The position numbers and the translations under genes are program-made. A model generated the notes under the pieces. It did not search any database. It saw only the letters and a list, made by a program, of their open reading frames with translations, and was not told the DNA's origin. Below are positions 56,720 through 64,000 of a stretch of DNA of 64,000 bases, one piece after another (within the stretch, counting starts at the first letter, position 1; each line of letters starts with the position of its first letter). The DNA is taken from NCBI GenBank assembly GCA_965220955.1, contig CBDCRK010000002.1, positions 1 to 64,000 on the forward strand. Direction: 5' to 3'. Source of the DNA: CBDCRK01 sp965220955. GTDB taxonomy: Bacteria; Desulfobacterota; Binatia; Bin18; CBDCRK01.

Positions 56720-57526
56720 TTATAGCTGCATGGGCAACTCAAGATATTCATTATAAATAAAGTCCCGATGCTCAAGCAGTGCCGGATCAAGGCGGTTCGC
56801 CGCCCGGGCGCTTTTTACTTCTGGTTCGATCCACTCAAAGCCTGCCCGTAGGGCTTCCATCATAGGGCACTGATCAGGCGGTAACGGGGCCACCAGGGCC
56901 GCAAACGTTGCCCAGTAAACGTCGAGCGCAGTCAAACTATCTCCCAGCAAGAAGCGACTCCCTTTGGCTTTGCGGTTCGCCGCCCGCTGGCCTTGCAAGC
57001 AAGCCGCAAACATGCGGAGGATGTCTACGACCCTTTTCTGCGCTTCGGCTCCGATTCCTGGCCGATAGCCATACTTGGCTCCCAGATACTCCCCTGCCTG
57101 TGCTGGCAGGGGATACTCGGTGTTGGGGTCAAGAGCATGGTCCACCATCATCAAACGGCGGCACCAGCCAAATCCCATCTCACCGCAGAGTTCGTAGACA
57201 AGGCCAAAGAACCATGCGCGCTGCTCTATCTCCTCCGGGATAAGGCGTGGCTGGGGTGCCAAGCGTTCCGCCAGCAACAGGATCTCAGCCCAACCCGTCC
57301 TTGGTTTCTCCTTCTCATACATGGCCGCAGGGGCGCTATCTGTGCCCGTCCACTGCACAAGGGTCGTGTTGTCCTGACCAGGAAGGTAGCGTGTTCCTAC
57401 AAAGGGGATCTTTTTGATCTGAAAAATACCTTTGGCTGCCTCTCCCCAGGGGCTAGGGGCATTGGCAACCAGAGCCAGCCGCAAGCCAGATCGATTCTTT
57501 GCTTCTTCGACATCAACAAATTCCAT
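56720..57526 (-). CDS. glutathione S-transferase-like protein
   Basis: The 268 residues have a thioredoxin-like N-terminal half (weak) and an all-helical GST C-terminal domain ('FLLGDSLTALDVYWATFAAL'). No clear catalytic Ser, Tyr or Cys is visible at the usual site, so the role is uncertain. Two copies of the F4 15-base repeat (56792-56806, 56972-56986) are translated in frame as '-RAANR-'. The remaining upstream gap to hisH has no gene. Confidence 0.7.
   Translation of the reverse strand: MEFVDVEEAKNRSGLRLALVANAPSPWGEAAKGIFQIKKIPFVGTRYLPGQDNTTLVQWTGTDSAPAAMYEKEKPRTGWAEILLLAERLAPQPRLIPEEIEQRAWFFGLVYELCGEMGFGWCRRLMMVDHALDPNTEYPLPAQAGEYLGAKYGYRPGIGAEAQKRVVDILRMFAACLQGQRAANRKAKGSRFLLGDSLTALDVYWATFAALVAPLPPDQCPMMEALRAGFEWIEPEVKSARAANRLDPALLEHRDFIYNEYLELPMQL
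56792..56986. repeat. two dispersed copies of the F4 15-base repeat in the GST-like gene
   Basis: GCGGTTCGCCGCCCG occurs exactly at 56792-56806 and 56972-56986, as in argS. Confidence 0.85.
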
Positions 57527-57764
57527 GGTAACCTCCTTAGTGGTGATTCCTTTCCGTCCTCTCTACTGAGAGCTCTTGTAGTAATGCTTCTGCCTCTTTC
57601 AGATCTGCCGTGTCAAAACTCTATCTCATGGTTTGATAGACAGGCAATAGTCACCCTGGGATTCCTTTTCATTGTTTATGACTACCCCTACATGTAGTTT
57701 GATATGGAAATGCGAGCTAAGGCCATATTGCCTACTCCTCAGTGATAGACTATCGTGAAGCCCT

Positions 57765-58385
57765 ATGATTGCCATTATTGATTACGGTATGGGCAATCTC
57801 CGCAGCGTGCAAAAGGGCTTTGAGAAGGTAGGCTATGCGGCGGAAGTGACGCGGGATTCGCAAAAGATCGCAGCCGCCGCTGGTGTGGTGCTTCCTGGAG
57901 TAGGCGCCTTTGGTGCCTGCATGGCCGGCCTAGAAGAATGTGCTCTAGTAGAAACCGTACACCAGGTAGTGGAGAAAGGTACTCCCTTTCTAGGCATTTG
58001 CGTGGGGATGCAGATTCTCTTTTCTGAGAGTGTGGAATTCGGCTCGGTCAAAGGGCTTGATATACTTAAGGGACGGGTTGTGCGCTTTGATCCAATGGAG
58101 CTGAACGGGGGAAAAGTTCCCCATATGGGCTGGAACCGGCTTGTTATTCGGCAACCTGTGCCACACCTTACCAGTATCACCGATGGTTCGTACGTGTACT
58201 TTGTCCACTCGTACTATCCTGTGCCGGATGACCCTGACATTATTGCCACAACAACTTCCTACGGTCAGGAGTTTGTTTCCAGCGTCCACTGGCGGAATAT
58301 TTTTGCCTGCCAGTTTCACCCAGAAAAAAGCCAGGCGATTGGTCTTAAGATCCTTGCTAATTTTGCACGCATAGTAAACAGTTAA
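57765..58385 (+). CDS. hisH: imidazole glycerol phosphate synthase, glutaminase subunit
   Basis: The 206 residues form a class I glutamine amidotransferase: Cys79 ('FLGICVGMQ'), and His and Glu in 'CQFHPEKSQ'. It passes ammonia to HisF. hisA follows after 7 bases; hisF is not in the window after hisA, so it lies elsewhere. Confidence 0.96.
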   Translation: MIAIIDYGMGNLRSVQKGFEKVGYAAEVTRDSQKIAAAAGVVLPGVGAFGACMAGLEECALVETVHQVVEKGTPFLGICVGMQILFSESVEFGSVKGLDILKGRVVRFDPMELNGGKVPHMGWNRLVIRQPVPHLTSITDGSYVYFVHSYYPVPDDPDIIATTTSYGQEFVSSVHWRNIFACQFHPEKSQAIGLKILANFARIVNS

Positions 58386-58392
58386 TGCTAAC

Positions 58393-59136
58393 ATGCTGAT
58401 CATCCCAGCCATAGATCTGAAAGGTGGTAAGTGTGTCCGCCTCTATCAGGGAGAGATAGATAAGGCCACGGTTTATGCCGATGATCCTGCAGAAATGGCG
58501 CGCCGCTGGCAGGAAGAAGGGGCAAAACGGCTGCACGTGGTGGACCTGGATGGGGCGGTCTCGGGAGCAAGGGTGAATGCCGAAGCCATTGCTGCAATTT
58601 GTCAGGCCGTAACCATTCCAGTAGAGGTGGGGGGTGGGATCAGAAATCTCCAGGCTATTGAGCAGGTTTTGGATTTAGGGGTGCAATGGGTCATTCTGGG
58701 AACTGTGGCCTGTCGCAAGCCACAAGTAGTAGCAGAAGCCTGCCAAAATTTTCCCGGCCAGATCCTTGTTGGGATTGATGCCCGTGAGGGCAAGGTTGCG
58801 GTGGCCGGCTGGACAGAGACTACAGAGATGGAGGCTTTAACTCTGGCTGGTCGGTGTGCTGGCCTTGGGATAAAAGAGATTATTTACACAGATATTTCCC
58901 GCGACGGCACCCAAGTCGGGGTTAATGTCACGGCCACAGCTGCTCTGGCCCAGGCAACTAGTATTCCGGTTATTGCTTCAGGCGGGGTGGCAGGTCTAGA
59001 AGACATCCGCCGCCTGCGAGGTGCCGAGCAGGACGGTATCAAGGGTGTGATTATTGGCCGGGCCCTTTACACTGGGGCAATAAGCCTAAGAGAAGCAATC
59101 AAAGAAGCCCAGAGGGGAGCGGGTAATAAACCTTGA
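58393..59136 (+). CDS. hisA: phosphoribosylformimino-5-aminoimidazole carboxamide ribotide isomerase
   Basis: The 247 residues make the ProFAR isomerase barrel with 'IPAIDLKGGKCVRLYQG' (catalytic Asp), 'VEVGGGIRN' and 'DISRDGTQ-G' motifs. It catalyses the Amadori step before HisFH. No gene is recognised in the 180 bases that follow. Confidence 0.95.
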   Translation: MLIIPAIDLKGGKCVRLYQGEIDKATVYADDPAEMARRWQEEGAKRLHVVDLDGAVSGARVNAEAIAAICQAVTIPVEVGGGIRNLQAIEQVLDLGVQWVILGTVACRKPQVVAEACQNFPGQILVGIDAREGKVAVAGWTETTEMEALTLAGRCAGLGIKEIIYTDISRDGTQVGVNVTATAALAQATSIPVIASGGVAGLEDIRRLRGAEQDGIKGVIIGRALYTGAISLREAIKEAQRGAGNKP

Positions 59137-59319
59137 GTACAAAAGAAGAGAAAGACCATGGGGGACAGTGAGAATAGGCTAGACAGCAGTGGGAGAAGAG
59201 TCTTTGTTGAAGACCAGCTTGGCAATGGGTAGGGCTGACACTTCCAGTAAGGATTTTCGTTTAAAATCAGTAAGATAACATAGGCACTAGAGATGCAAGG
59301 CGTGTGGAGAAGCCGCAGT

Positions 59320-59856
59320 CTACCGTACCTTGAGAAAAGGATACTTTGTACGCATATCTCGGTCGACCAGGGTAATACCGGCAGACTCGCCCAACATTTC
59401 TATAACCACAACCAGGTCAGGATCACTAAAGTCCACCGCCGGTGTAAATCCACGCCGCTGCAACTCCTGCCACAGAAACTCTCCTATCTCTTTTTCCACT
59501 GCTGAGGGATGGACTTGACCCTTGAACCCGCGCCGTTCCATACGCACATAAAACTTATGTCCACCAATACGCTCGACCAGAGACAGCAATTCGTCTTTCA
59601 GCCTGTCAATCAAATTGTCGAGCTGGAACTCAAAAACCTTTTCTGCCGGCAGAGCCCGAGCCAGTGCAGTGGGAAGAAGAAAATCCTTCTCCAGCATCTG
59701 CTTGAGCCGATCGAAAAAGGCTTGGGGATCTTCCACCTGACCAACAACAATATTGCGAAAGCGAGGACGCCAAAAATGCCCCAGCTTGCGGAGCGATATA
59801 AGCAGGGCATCCTGGCGCCCTTCCAGTGAGGTAGCAAAAATGTTCCATTCTCTCAT
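59320..59856 (-). CDS. THUMP-domain protein
   Basis: The 178 residues match THUMP proteins of the tRNA-modifying kind ('FYVRMERRGFKGQVHPSAVE' and 'LWQELQRRGFTPAVDFSDPD'), with a ferredoxin-like N-terminal half. No methyltransferase or thiouridylase domain is attached, so it may bind tRNA as a partner. It starts 21 bases after the DsbA-like gene on the same strand. Confidence 0.75.
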   Translation of the reverse strand: MREWNIFATSLEGRQDALLISLRKLGHFWRPRFRNIVVGQVEDPQAFFDRLKQMLEKDFLLPTALARALPAEKVFEFQLDNLIDRLKDELLSLVERIGGHKFYVRMERRGFKGQVHPSAVEKEIGEFLWQELQRRGFTPAVDFSDPDLVVVIEMLGESAGITLVDRDMRTKYPFLKVR

Positions 59857-59877
59857 GCGTATTAGGGCTTCTCCAAG

Positions 59878-60501
59878 CTAAGCGTGGAGGCCGTACGCCT
59901 CTAATGCCTTAAGATAATTCTCCGCCGGTACGGCTCCTACCAGGCGGCTCTCTCCGCCAATGATGACCGAGGGCACAGCGCTCACCCCATAGAAATCTAC
60001 CGCCTCCTCGCACGTCTTCTTTACCTCCTGCTGTAGGGCCGGGTTGTCAAAGTCCCTCACAAAGGCGGAGACGTCAAGGCCAGTCTCCCGCGCTACCGTC
60101 ACCAGTATTTCTTTCTCCATAATGTTCTTTCCGCCGGTAAAGAAGGCCTGAAAGAGGGCGGAATGAAATCGGTGGAAGGCTTCCTCGCCCTGACGCTGAG
60201 CCGCAGCTCCTGCCTCTAGGGCGGGCATACTCCAGCGGGGAAAGTCGTTCTGACCCCACATACGGTAGGTAATATCATCCAACTCAGATAGAGCTGCCGC
60301 CCGCCGCCAAGCTCCCTCCACATAGCTCCCTGAAAATTGAAAAGATCCGGGGTTATACTGCGGACGCAAGGCAAAAGGATGCCAGCGTAAAACAACGCGT
60401 CCATTAAACTGCTCTTTAATTCTCTGCAGGCGCACGGCCGCAGGGTAACACCAGGGTCAGAGATAATCGGAAAACTCAACGATTTCAATTGGTTGATCCA
60501 T
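59878..60501 (-). CDS. DsbA-family (FrnE-like) selenoprotein
   Basis: From the ATG at 60501 (GAGGAG site) the frame reads 'IEIVEFSDYL', then TGA (60457-60459), then 'PWCYPAAVRLQRIKEQ'. Relatives have CPWC; here residue 15 is U, giving UPWC. The rest (to 207 residues) is a normal DsbA/FrnE-like thioredoxin fold with a helical insert and cis-Pro loop 'VSAVPSVIIGG'. A hairpin with a GU-containing loop starts 13 bases after the UGA. It probably reduces or isomerises disulfides, or acts on small substrates as FrnE proteins do. Without recoding, the frame would restart only at 60435, after the active site. Confidence 0.85.
60424..60443 (-). promoter_or_regulatory. probable bacterial SECIS hairpin
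   Basis: CTGCGGC pairs with GCCTGCAG (one bulged base) around CGTGC, 13 bases after the UGA. The layout matches the other proposed SECIS at 42300-42318. Confidence 0.55.
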
Positions 60502-60703
60502 ACTTTATCTCTCCTCAAAAGCTTGCACGACACACCCAGCATTCTGGGAAATAATCTGAGGCTACCATGTCTGCTGGTATACGTACAGGCCGTTCCGTGG
60601 AACTTATCCATTCAGGACGACATCCCCTTAGCTGGATGCAAAAAGATATCTGACACCTTTTTTTCCTTCATACATCTCTGCCATTCCATTCACCTCTTCT
60701 GCG

Positions 60704-60859
60704 TTACCGTACCGGACAAGTCCGGAAGTGTGTAGGCAACGAATAGCACATGCCGCCAGGGTCGCCACCGGTCAGCGGCCAGCCTGCGGTTTTCGGGGGC
60801 TCGGCGCTTGCCTCAATGCTCGCAAACAGAAAAATGCCCAGAAGGAGCCGTTTGATCAT
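60704..60859 (-). CDS. small secreted peptide, hypothetical
   Basis: A 51-codon frame begins behind a GGAG site with a clear signal peptide ('MIKRLLLGIFLFASIEASA'). A short Pro/Gly-rich mature part with two cysteines follows. Family unknown. It lies in an otherwise empty 414-base gap (60502-60915). Confidence 0.35.
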   Translation of the reverse strand: MIKRLLLGIFLFASIEASAEPPKTAGWPLTGGDPGGMCYSLPTHFRTCPVR

Positions 60860-60915
60860 CGTACTTGCTCCGGTGACAGTGTACTTGTGACGAAGTGCAC
60901 AGCAACTTCCCAAGG

Positions 60916-62274
60916 CTAATCCTGCCCCTCCTGCTTGTCCTTTCTGCGCAGATTCTGCCACTCTTCCATCCTCTCCTTAATCGCCTTTTCATACCCTCTA
61001 TCACTCGGAAGATAATACCGGCTGCCTGTTAGATCGTCCGGCAGATAGGGCTGGTCGGTCACCGCTCCCTCGTAGTCGTGCGGGTACTGATAGCCAGAGC
61101 CATAACCCAGGCCCTTCATCAAAGTGGTGGGAGCATTGCGGAGATGTAGGGGAACGGAAAGAGGGCCTTTATTCTTGACCTCCTCTAGGGCCTTAAGCAT
61201 GGCCTGGTATGAGGCGTTGGACTTAGGCGCAGTGGCCAGGTAAGTGGTAGCCTGAGCAAGGGGAATACGGCCTTCGGGCAGGCCAACAAAATGGACTGCC
61301 TCTTTAGCAGCCACAGCGACCTGTAAAGCCTGAGGGTCGGCATTGCCAATGTCTTCGGCAGCAAAGATTACCATGCGTCTGGCAATAAAGAGGGGATCTT
61401 CGCCAGCCTCAATCATGCGCATAAGCCAATAAACCGCCGCGTCCGGGTCGCTCCCCCGCATGCTCTTGATAAAGGCTGAGATCACATTATAGTGCTCTTC
61501 CCCGGCTTTGTCATAAAGAAGAGCTTTGTGCTGCGCAGCCTCCTCGGCCAGAGGAAGATCGATGCACGGTACTCCTTTCTGCTCGGCGAGGGATGCGGCA
61601 GCCTCTAAGATATTGAGCCCGGCTCGTGCATCCCCCTGGGCTTGCTGGCCAATAAAATCCAGGGCAGTTTCCTCATAGCTAAGTCGCTGACTGCCAAGCC
61701 CCCTGTCTCCGTTCGCCAGAGCCCGCTTGAGAAGGGTAAGGACCTCCTCTTGCCGTAGAGGCTCCAGAATCACGACCCGAGCCCGGGAGAGGAGTGGGGA
61801 GATCACTTCAAAAGAGGGGTTTTCCGTGGTTGCCCCGAGCAGAATAATGGTCCCTTTCTCCACATGTGGGAGGAACGCATCCTGCTGGGCCTTGTTAAAG
61901 CGGTGGATCTCGTCCACAAGTAAAAGGGTGGAACGGTTGTGGTAGGTTTGCTGCTCTCTGGCCTCTTCAACAACCCGACGCAACTCCTTAACCCCGGAAA
62001 GCACAGCAGAGAAAGCAACAAAGTGGGCATTCGTGGCTTTGGCCAGAAGATGGGCGAGGGTGGTTTTGCCGCTTCCTGGGGGACCCCAGAGGATGAGCGA
62101 GAGGAGGGTTCCACGCTCGATCATCTCCCTTAAGAGGCGACCAGGACCAAGAAGGTGGGTCTGACCGATAAATTCTGCCAAGGAGCGGGGTCGCATCCGC
62201 TCGGCCAGAGGGGCTTTTTTTGCAGCCTCTTTCTCGGCACTATGAACAAAAAGGTCTCTGTCTTGGGTCTTCAT
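60916..62274 (-). CDS. rarA: replication-associated recombination protein A (MgsA/RarA ATPase)
   Basis: The ATG at 62274 gives 452 residues; the frame runs further but into the nadK promoter region. The AAA+ core has GPPGSGKTT (64-72), 'LLLVDEIHRFNKAQQDA', 'GATTENPSF' and the tetramerising C-terminus ('KSMRGSDPDAAVYWL', 'ARRMVIFAAEDIG'). It works at stalled forks. There is no ribosome site; a TATAAT lies just 9 bases upstream, so the mRNA may be almost leaderless. Confidence 0.94.
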   Translation of the reverse strand: MKTQDRDLFVHSAEKEAAKKAPLAERMRPRSLAEFIGQTHLLGPGRLLREMIERGTLLSLILWGPPGSGKTTLAHLLAKATNAHFVAFSAVLSGVKELRRVVEEAREQQTYHNRSTLLLVDEIHRFNKAQQDAFLPHVEKGTIILLGATTENPSFEVISPLLSRARVVILEPLRQEEVLTLLKRALANGDRGLGSQRLSYEETALDFIGQQAQGDARAGLNILEAAASLAEQKGVPCIDLPLAEEAAQHKALLYDKAGEEHYNVISAFIKSMRGSDPDAAVYWLMRMIEAGEDPLFIARRMVIFAAEDIGNADPQALQVAVAAKEAVHFVGLPEGRIPLAQATTYLATAPKSNASYQAMLKALEEVKNKGPLSVPLHLRNAPTTLMKGLGYGSGYQYPHDYEGAVTDQPYLPDDLTGSRYYLPSDRGYEKAIKERMEEWQNLRRKDKQEGQD

Positions 62275-62289
62275 AAAAATGTTATTATA
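62275..62289 (-). promoter_or_regulatory. -10 element immediately upstream of rarA
   Basis: TATAAT at 62289-62284 is 9 bases from the ATG, which places a start point within a few bases of it. A -35 box is not convincing. Confidence 0.35.
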
Positions 62290-62311
62290 GCCTAAATTAG
62301 TAGAAGGATCA

Positions 62312-63193
62312 GTGAGTGGGGTGTCTGCACAGAAAAATATGGACATTATCGGACTTGTTGTTAAACTCAACAACCCTAAGGCAGTAGACCTCGCCAAGCT
62401 GATCGTTGTTTGGCTTAAAGAGCGAGGCAGGACCATTCTGCCAGAGGACCGGGTGAGTCAGGAGTTAAACTTTGCCCGGGGATGGCGGAAAGTGGAGATT
62501 ATGGAGCAAGTCGACCTAGCCATTGTGCTGGGGGGGGATGGAACGCTCCTGAGCCTGGCTAGACGAGTAAGCAAGCGTCAAGTACCGATCCTAGGAGTAA
62601 ACCTGGGTGGGCTTGGGTTTCTTACTGAGGTCACTACAGAGGAACTCTTTTTCACACTCGAACGAGTGCTTAGCGGTAACTTTGAGACAGACCACCGGAT
62701 CACTCTGGAAGTCATGGTATTTCGCAACGGCAAGCGAATCGGCTACCATCAGGTGCTGAATGACGCAGTAATCAACAAGGGGGCGCTCGCTCGGATCATA
62801 GACCTGGAAACCTATGTGGATAACGAATACCTCTGCACGTACAAATCCGATGGTCTTATCTTGGCCACCCCTACGGGTTCTACTGCTTACTCCCTGTCAG
62901 CCGGTGGTCCGATCATCTACCCCTCCGTTGGGGTTGTGGTTCTCTCTCCCATCTGTCCTCACACGCTGACAAACCGCCCCATTGTGCTCTCTGATGCTTC
63001 CTACATCCGCATTATTTTACGCACGGCAGAGGAAGACGTGATACTGACCCTCGATGGTCAAGAAGGTATGCCCCTTTTTGACGGTGACAGAGTGGAAGTG
63101 CGAAAATCGCCCAACGTTGTAGTCCTTATTGGTTCTCCTGAGCGCACTTTTTCCGCCGTGCTGCGTAGCAAACTGAAATGGGGCGAGAGATAG
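62312..63193 (+). CDS. nadK: NAD kinase
   Basis: The frame opens with GTG at 62312; GTG 62321 or ATG 62339 are alternatives (293 aa or fewer). The motifs 'VLGGDGTLLSLARR', 'LGGLGFLTEV', 'LNDAVINKG' and 'TPTGSTAYSLSAGGPI' define the family. It makes NADP from NAD and ATP. It is divergent from rarA and 4 bases ahead of recN, a pair often seen together. Confidence 0.95.
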   Translation: MSGVSAQKNMDIIGLVVKLNNPKAVDLAKLIVVWLKERGRTILPEDRVSQELNFARGWRKVEIMEQVDLAIVLGGDGTLLSLARRVSKRQVPILGVNLGGLGFLTEVTTEELFFTLERVLSGNFETDHRITLEVMVFRNGKRIGYHQVLNDAVINKGALARIIDLETYVDNEYLCTYKSDGLILATPTGSTAYSLSAGGPIIYPSVGVVVLSPICPHTLTNRPIVLSDASYIRIILRTAEEDVILTLDGQEGMPLFDGDRVEVRKSPNVVVLIGSPERTFSAVLRSKLKWGER

Positions 63194-63197
63194 CCAT

Positions 63198-64000
63198 ATG
63201 CTCCAAGACTTACATATCAGAGACTTTGCCATCATCGATGAGCTAGAGCTGTCCTTTGACCGGGAACTCAACGTCATTACTGGCGAGACTGGGGCCGGCA
63301 AAAGCCTCCTCATGCAGGCATTAGGACTCCTTGTAGGAGGCCGGAGCTCTGGTGATCTTGTTAGACACGGCGCTGAGGAAGCGGTCATAGAGGCACTCTT
63401 TATGCTGGAGGATGAGCAGGCCACACAACTGATGGCTGAAAATGGCTTGGCCAACAGGGAAGAGATGACTGTCCGTCGGGTGATCTCCCAGTCAGGCAGG
63501 GGACGGATCTACATCAATGGTACCCTTTCCAGCCTGACTTTTCTCCGGCAGCTGGGAGAGAGACTCATCCACATCTATGGTCAGCATGAGCAACAGACCC
63601 TCCTGCGTCAGGAGGCAGCGGCACAGCTCCTTGATGGGTTTGGCGGCCTGGCAGCGCAGGTGACGGAGATGAGTAAACGCTTTCGTATGCTACGCCAGGT
63701 GTGGACTCGTCTCAAAACATTACAAGAAGACAAAGCGGCGACTGAGGCCCGACAAGAACTTTTGCGCTACCAGTCAGAAGATATTGCCAGGACCAATCTA
63801 CGCCTTGGAGAGGAGGAGGAGCTGCGTCAAGAAAGGATAATCCTGCTTAACGCGGAGAAGCTTTTTCAGGGGGTAACAATTGGGGAAGAAACCCTTTATG
63901 CGGGAGAGGAGGCGGTAGTGGACCGGCTGGGCAGGTTGCTCACCAAACTCAGAGAACTCTCCCGTATCGACGAGAGCCTAAAAGAAGTGGTTACGCTCCT
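63198..64000 (+). CDS. recN: DNA repair protein RecN (3' end outside window)
   Basis: The first 267 codons are present. 'MLQDLHIRDFAIIDELELSF' and Walker A GETGAGKS (29-36) are typical of RecN, an SMC-like ATPase in double-strand break repair, and the coiled coil begins near residue 160. It starts 4 bases after nadK. Confidence 0.95.
   Translation, partial: MLQDLHIRDFAIIDELELSFDRELNVITGETGAGKSLLMQALGLLVGGRSSGDLVRHGAEEAVIEALFMLEDEQATQLMAENGLANREEMTVRRVISQSGRGRIYINGTLSSLTFLRQLGERLIHIYGQHEQQTLLRQEAAAQLLDGFGGLAAQVTEMSKRFRMLRQVWTRLKTLQEDKAATEARQELLRYQSEDIARTNLRLGEEEELRQERIILLNAEKLFQGVTIGEETLYAGEEAVVDRLGRLLTKLRELSRIDESLKEVVTL

Overview
This is a 64 kb bacterial chromosome segment. It looks like an uncultured, Gram-negative-type environmental bacterium of the deltaproteobacterial / Desulfobacterota / Tectomicrobia sort. 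The grounds are a prfA-prmC-murA-hisD-hisB order, a PbpC plus bacterial alpha-2-macroglobulin pair, Tat and Fe-S proteins, and two genes whose in-frame UGA codons look like selenocysteine. The lineage is inference. No rRNA, tRNA or CRISPR array was seen.

Region 1 (1-9.5 kb, all minus strand) is a signalling island: a peptidoglycan-binding coiled-coil protein, a membrane Ser/Thr kinase fused to PEGA and FGE-like domains, a VWA protein, a DUF2135 protein, a trypsin-like protease with an FHA domain, and an FHA protein with a decayed protease domain. A direct duplication inside it left a scar of an FHA gene end. Region 2 (9.6-25.3 kb) is rich in broken genes: pbpC and the alpha-2-macroglobulin gene carry about eight single-base frameshifts, an enoyl-CoA hydratase and an ABC substrate-binding protein carry one each, and three genes survive only as 3' ends. 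A spermidine/putrescine-type ABC transporter lies here. Either decay or local sequence error could explain the frameshifts.

Region 3 (25-37 kb) is a defence island: a disrupted FitA-like antitoxin, a PIN-like protein, an HsdR remnant, a HigA-ImmA/IrrE fusion, an IS remnant, an EVE-domain protein, a STAS-like DUF4325 gene, and a compact type III restriction-modification operon (mod-AAA ATPase-PIN-res). Two extra genes sit between mod and res. The mod gene itself contains seven palindromic repeats and a DUF559 nuclease domain, all in frame.

Region 4 (37-64 kb) is mostly core metabolism and information processing: a Tat-exported Fe-S aldo/keto reductase, argS, an attC-like site, a GrdB-family selenoprotein, a UvrD/PcrA-like helicase with a 12-unit repeat array in its N-terminus, rpmE, prfA, prmC, murA, hisD, hisB, xthA, a cysteine desulfurase, hisH, hisA, a THUMP protein, a DsbA-family selenoprotein, rarA, nadK and the start of recN. 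hisB and hisH are separated by about 4.8 kb of unrelated genes.

Two themes cross the window. First, at least five families of short palindromic or tandem repeats have entered genes without breaking the reading frame (mod, argS, uvrD-like, prmC, a GST-like gene). Second, the two UGA codons each sit in a U-x-x-C redox motif with a hairpin just downstream, so the host probably makes selenocysteine.
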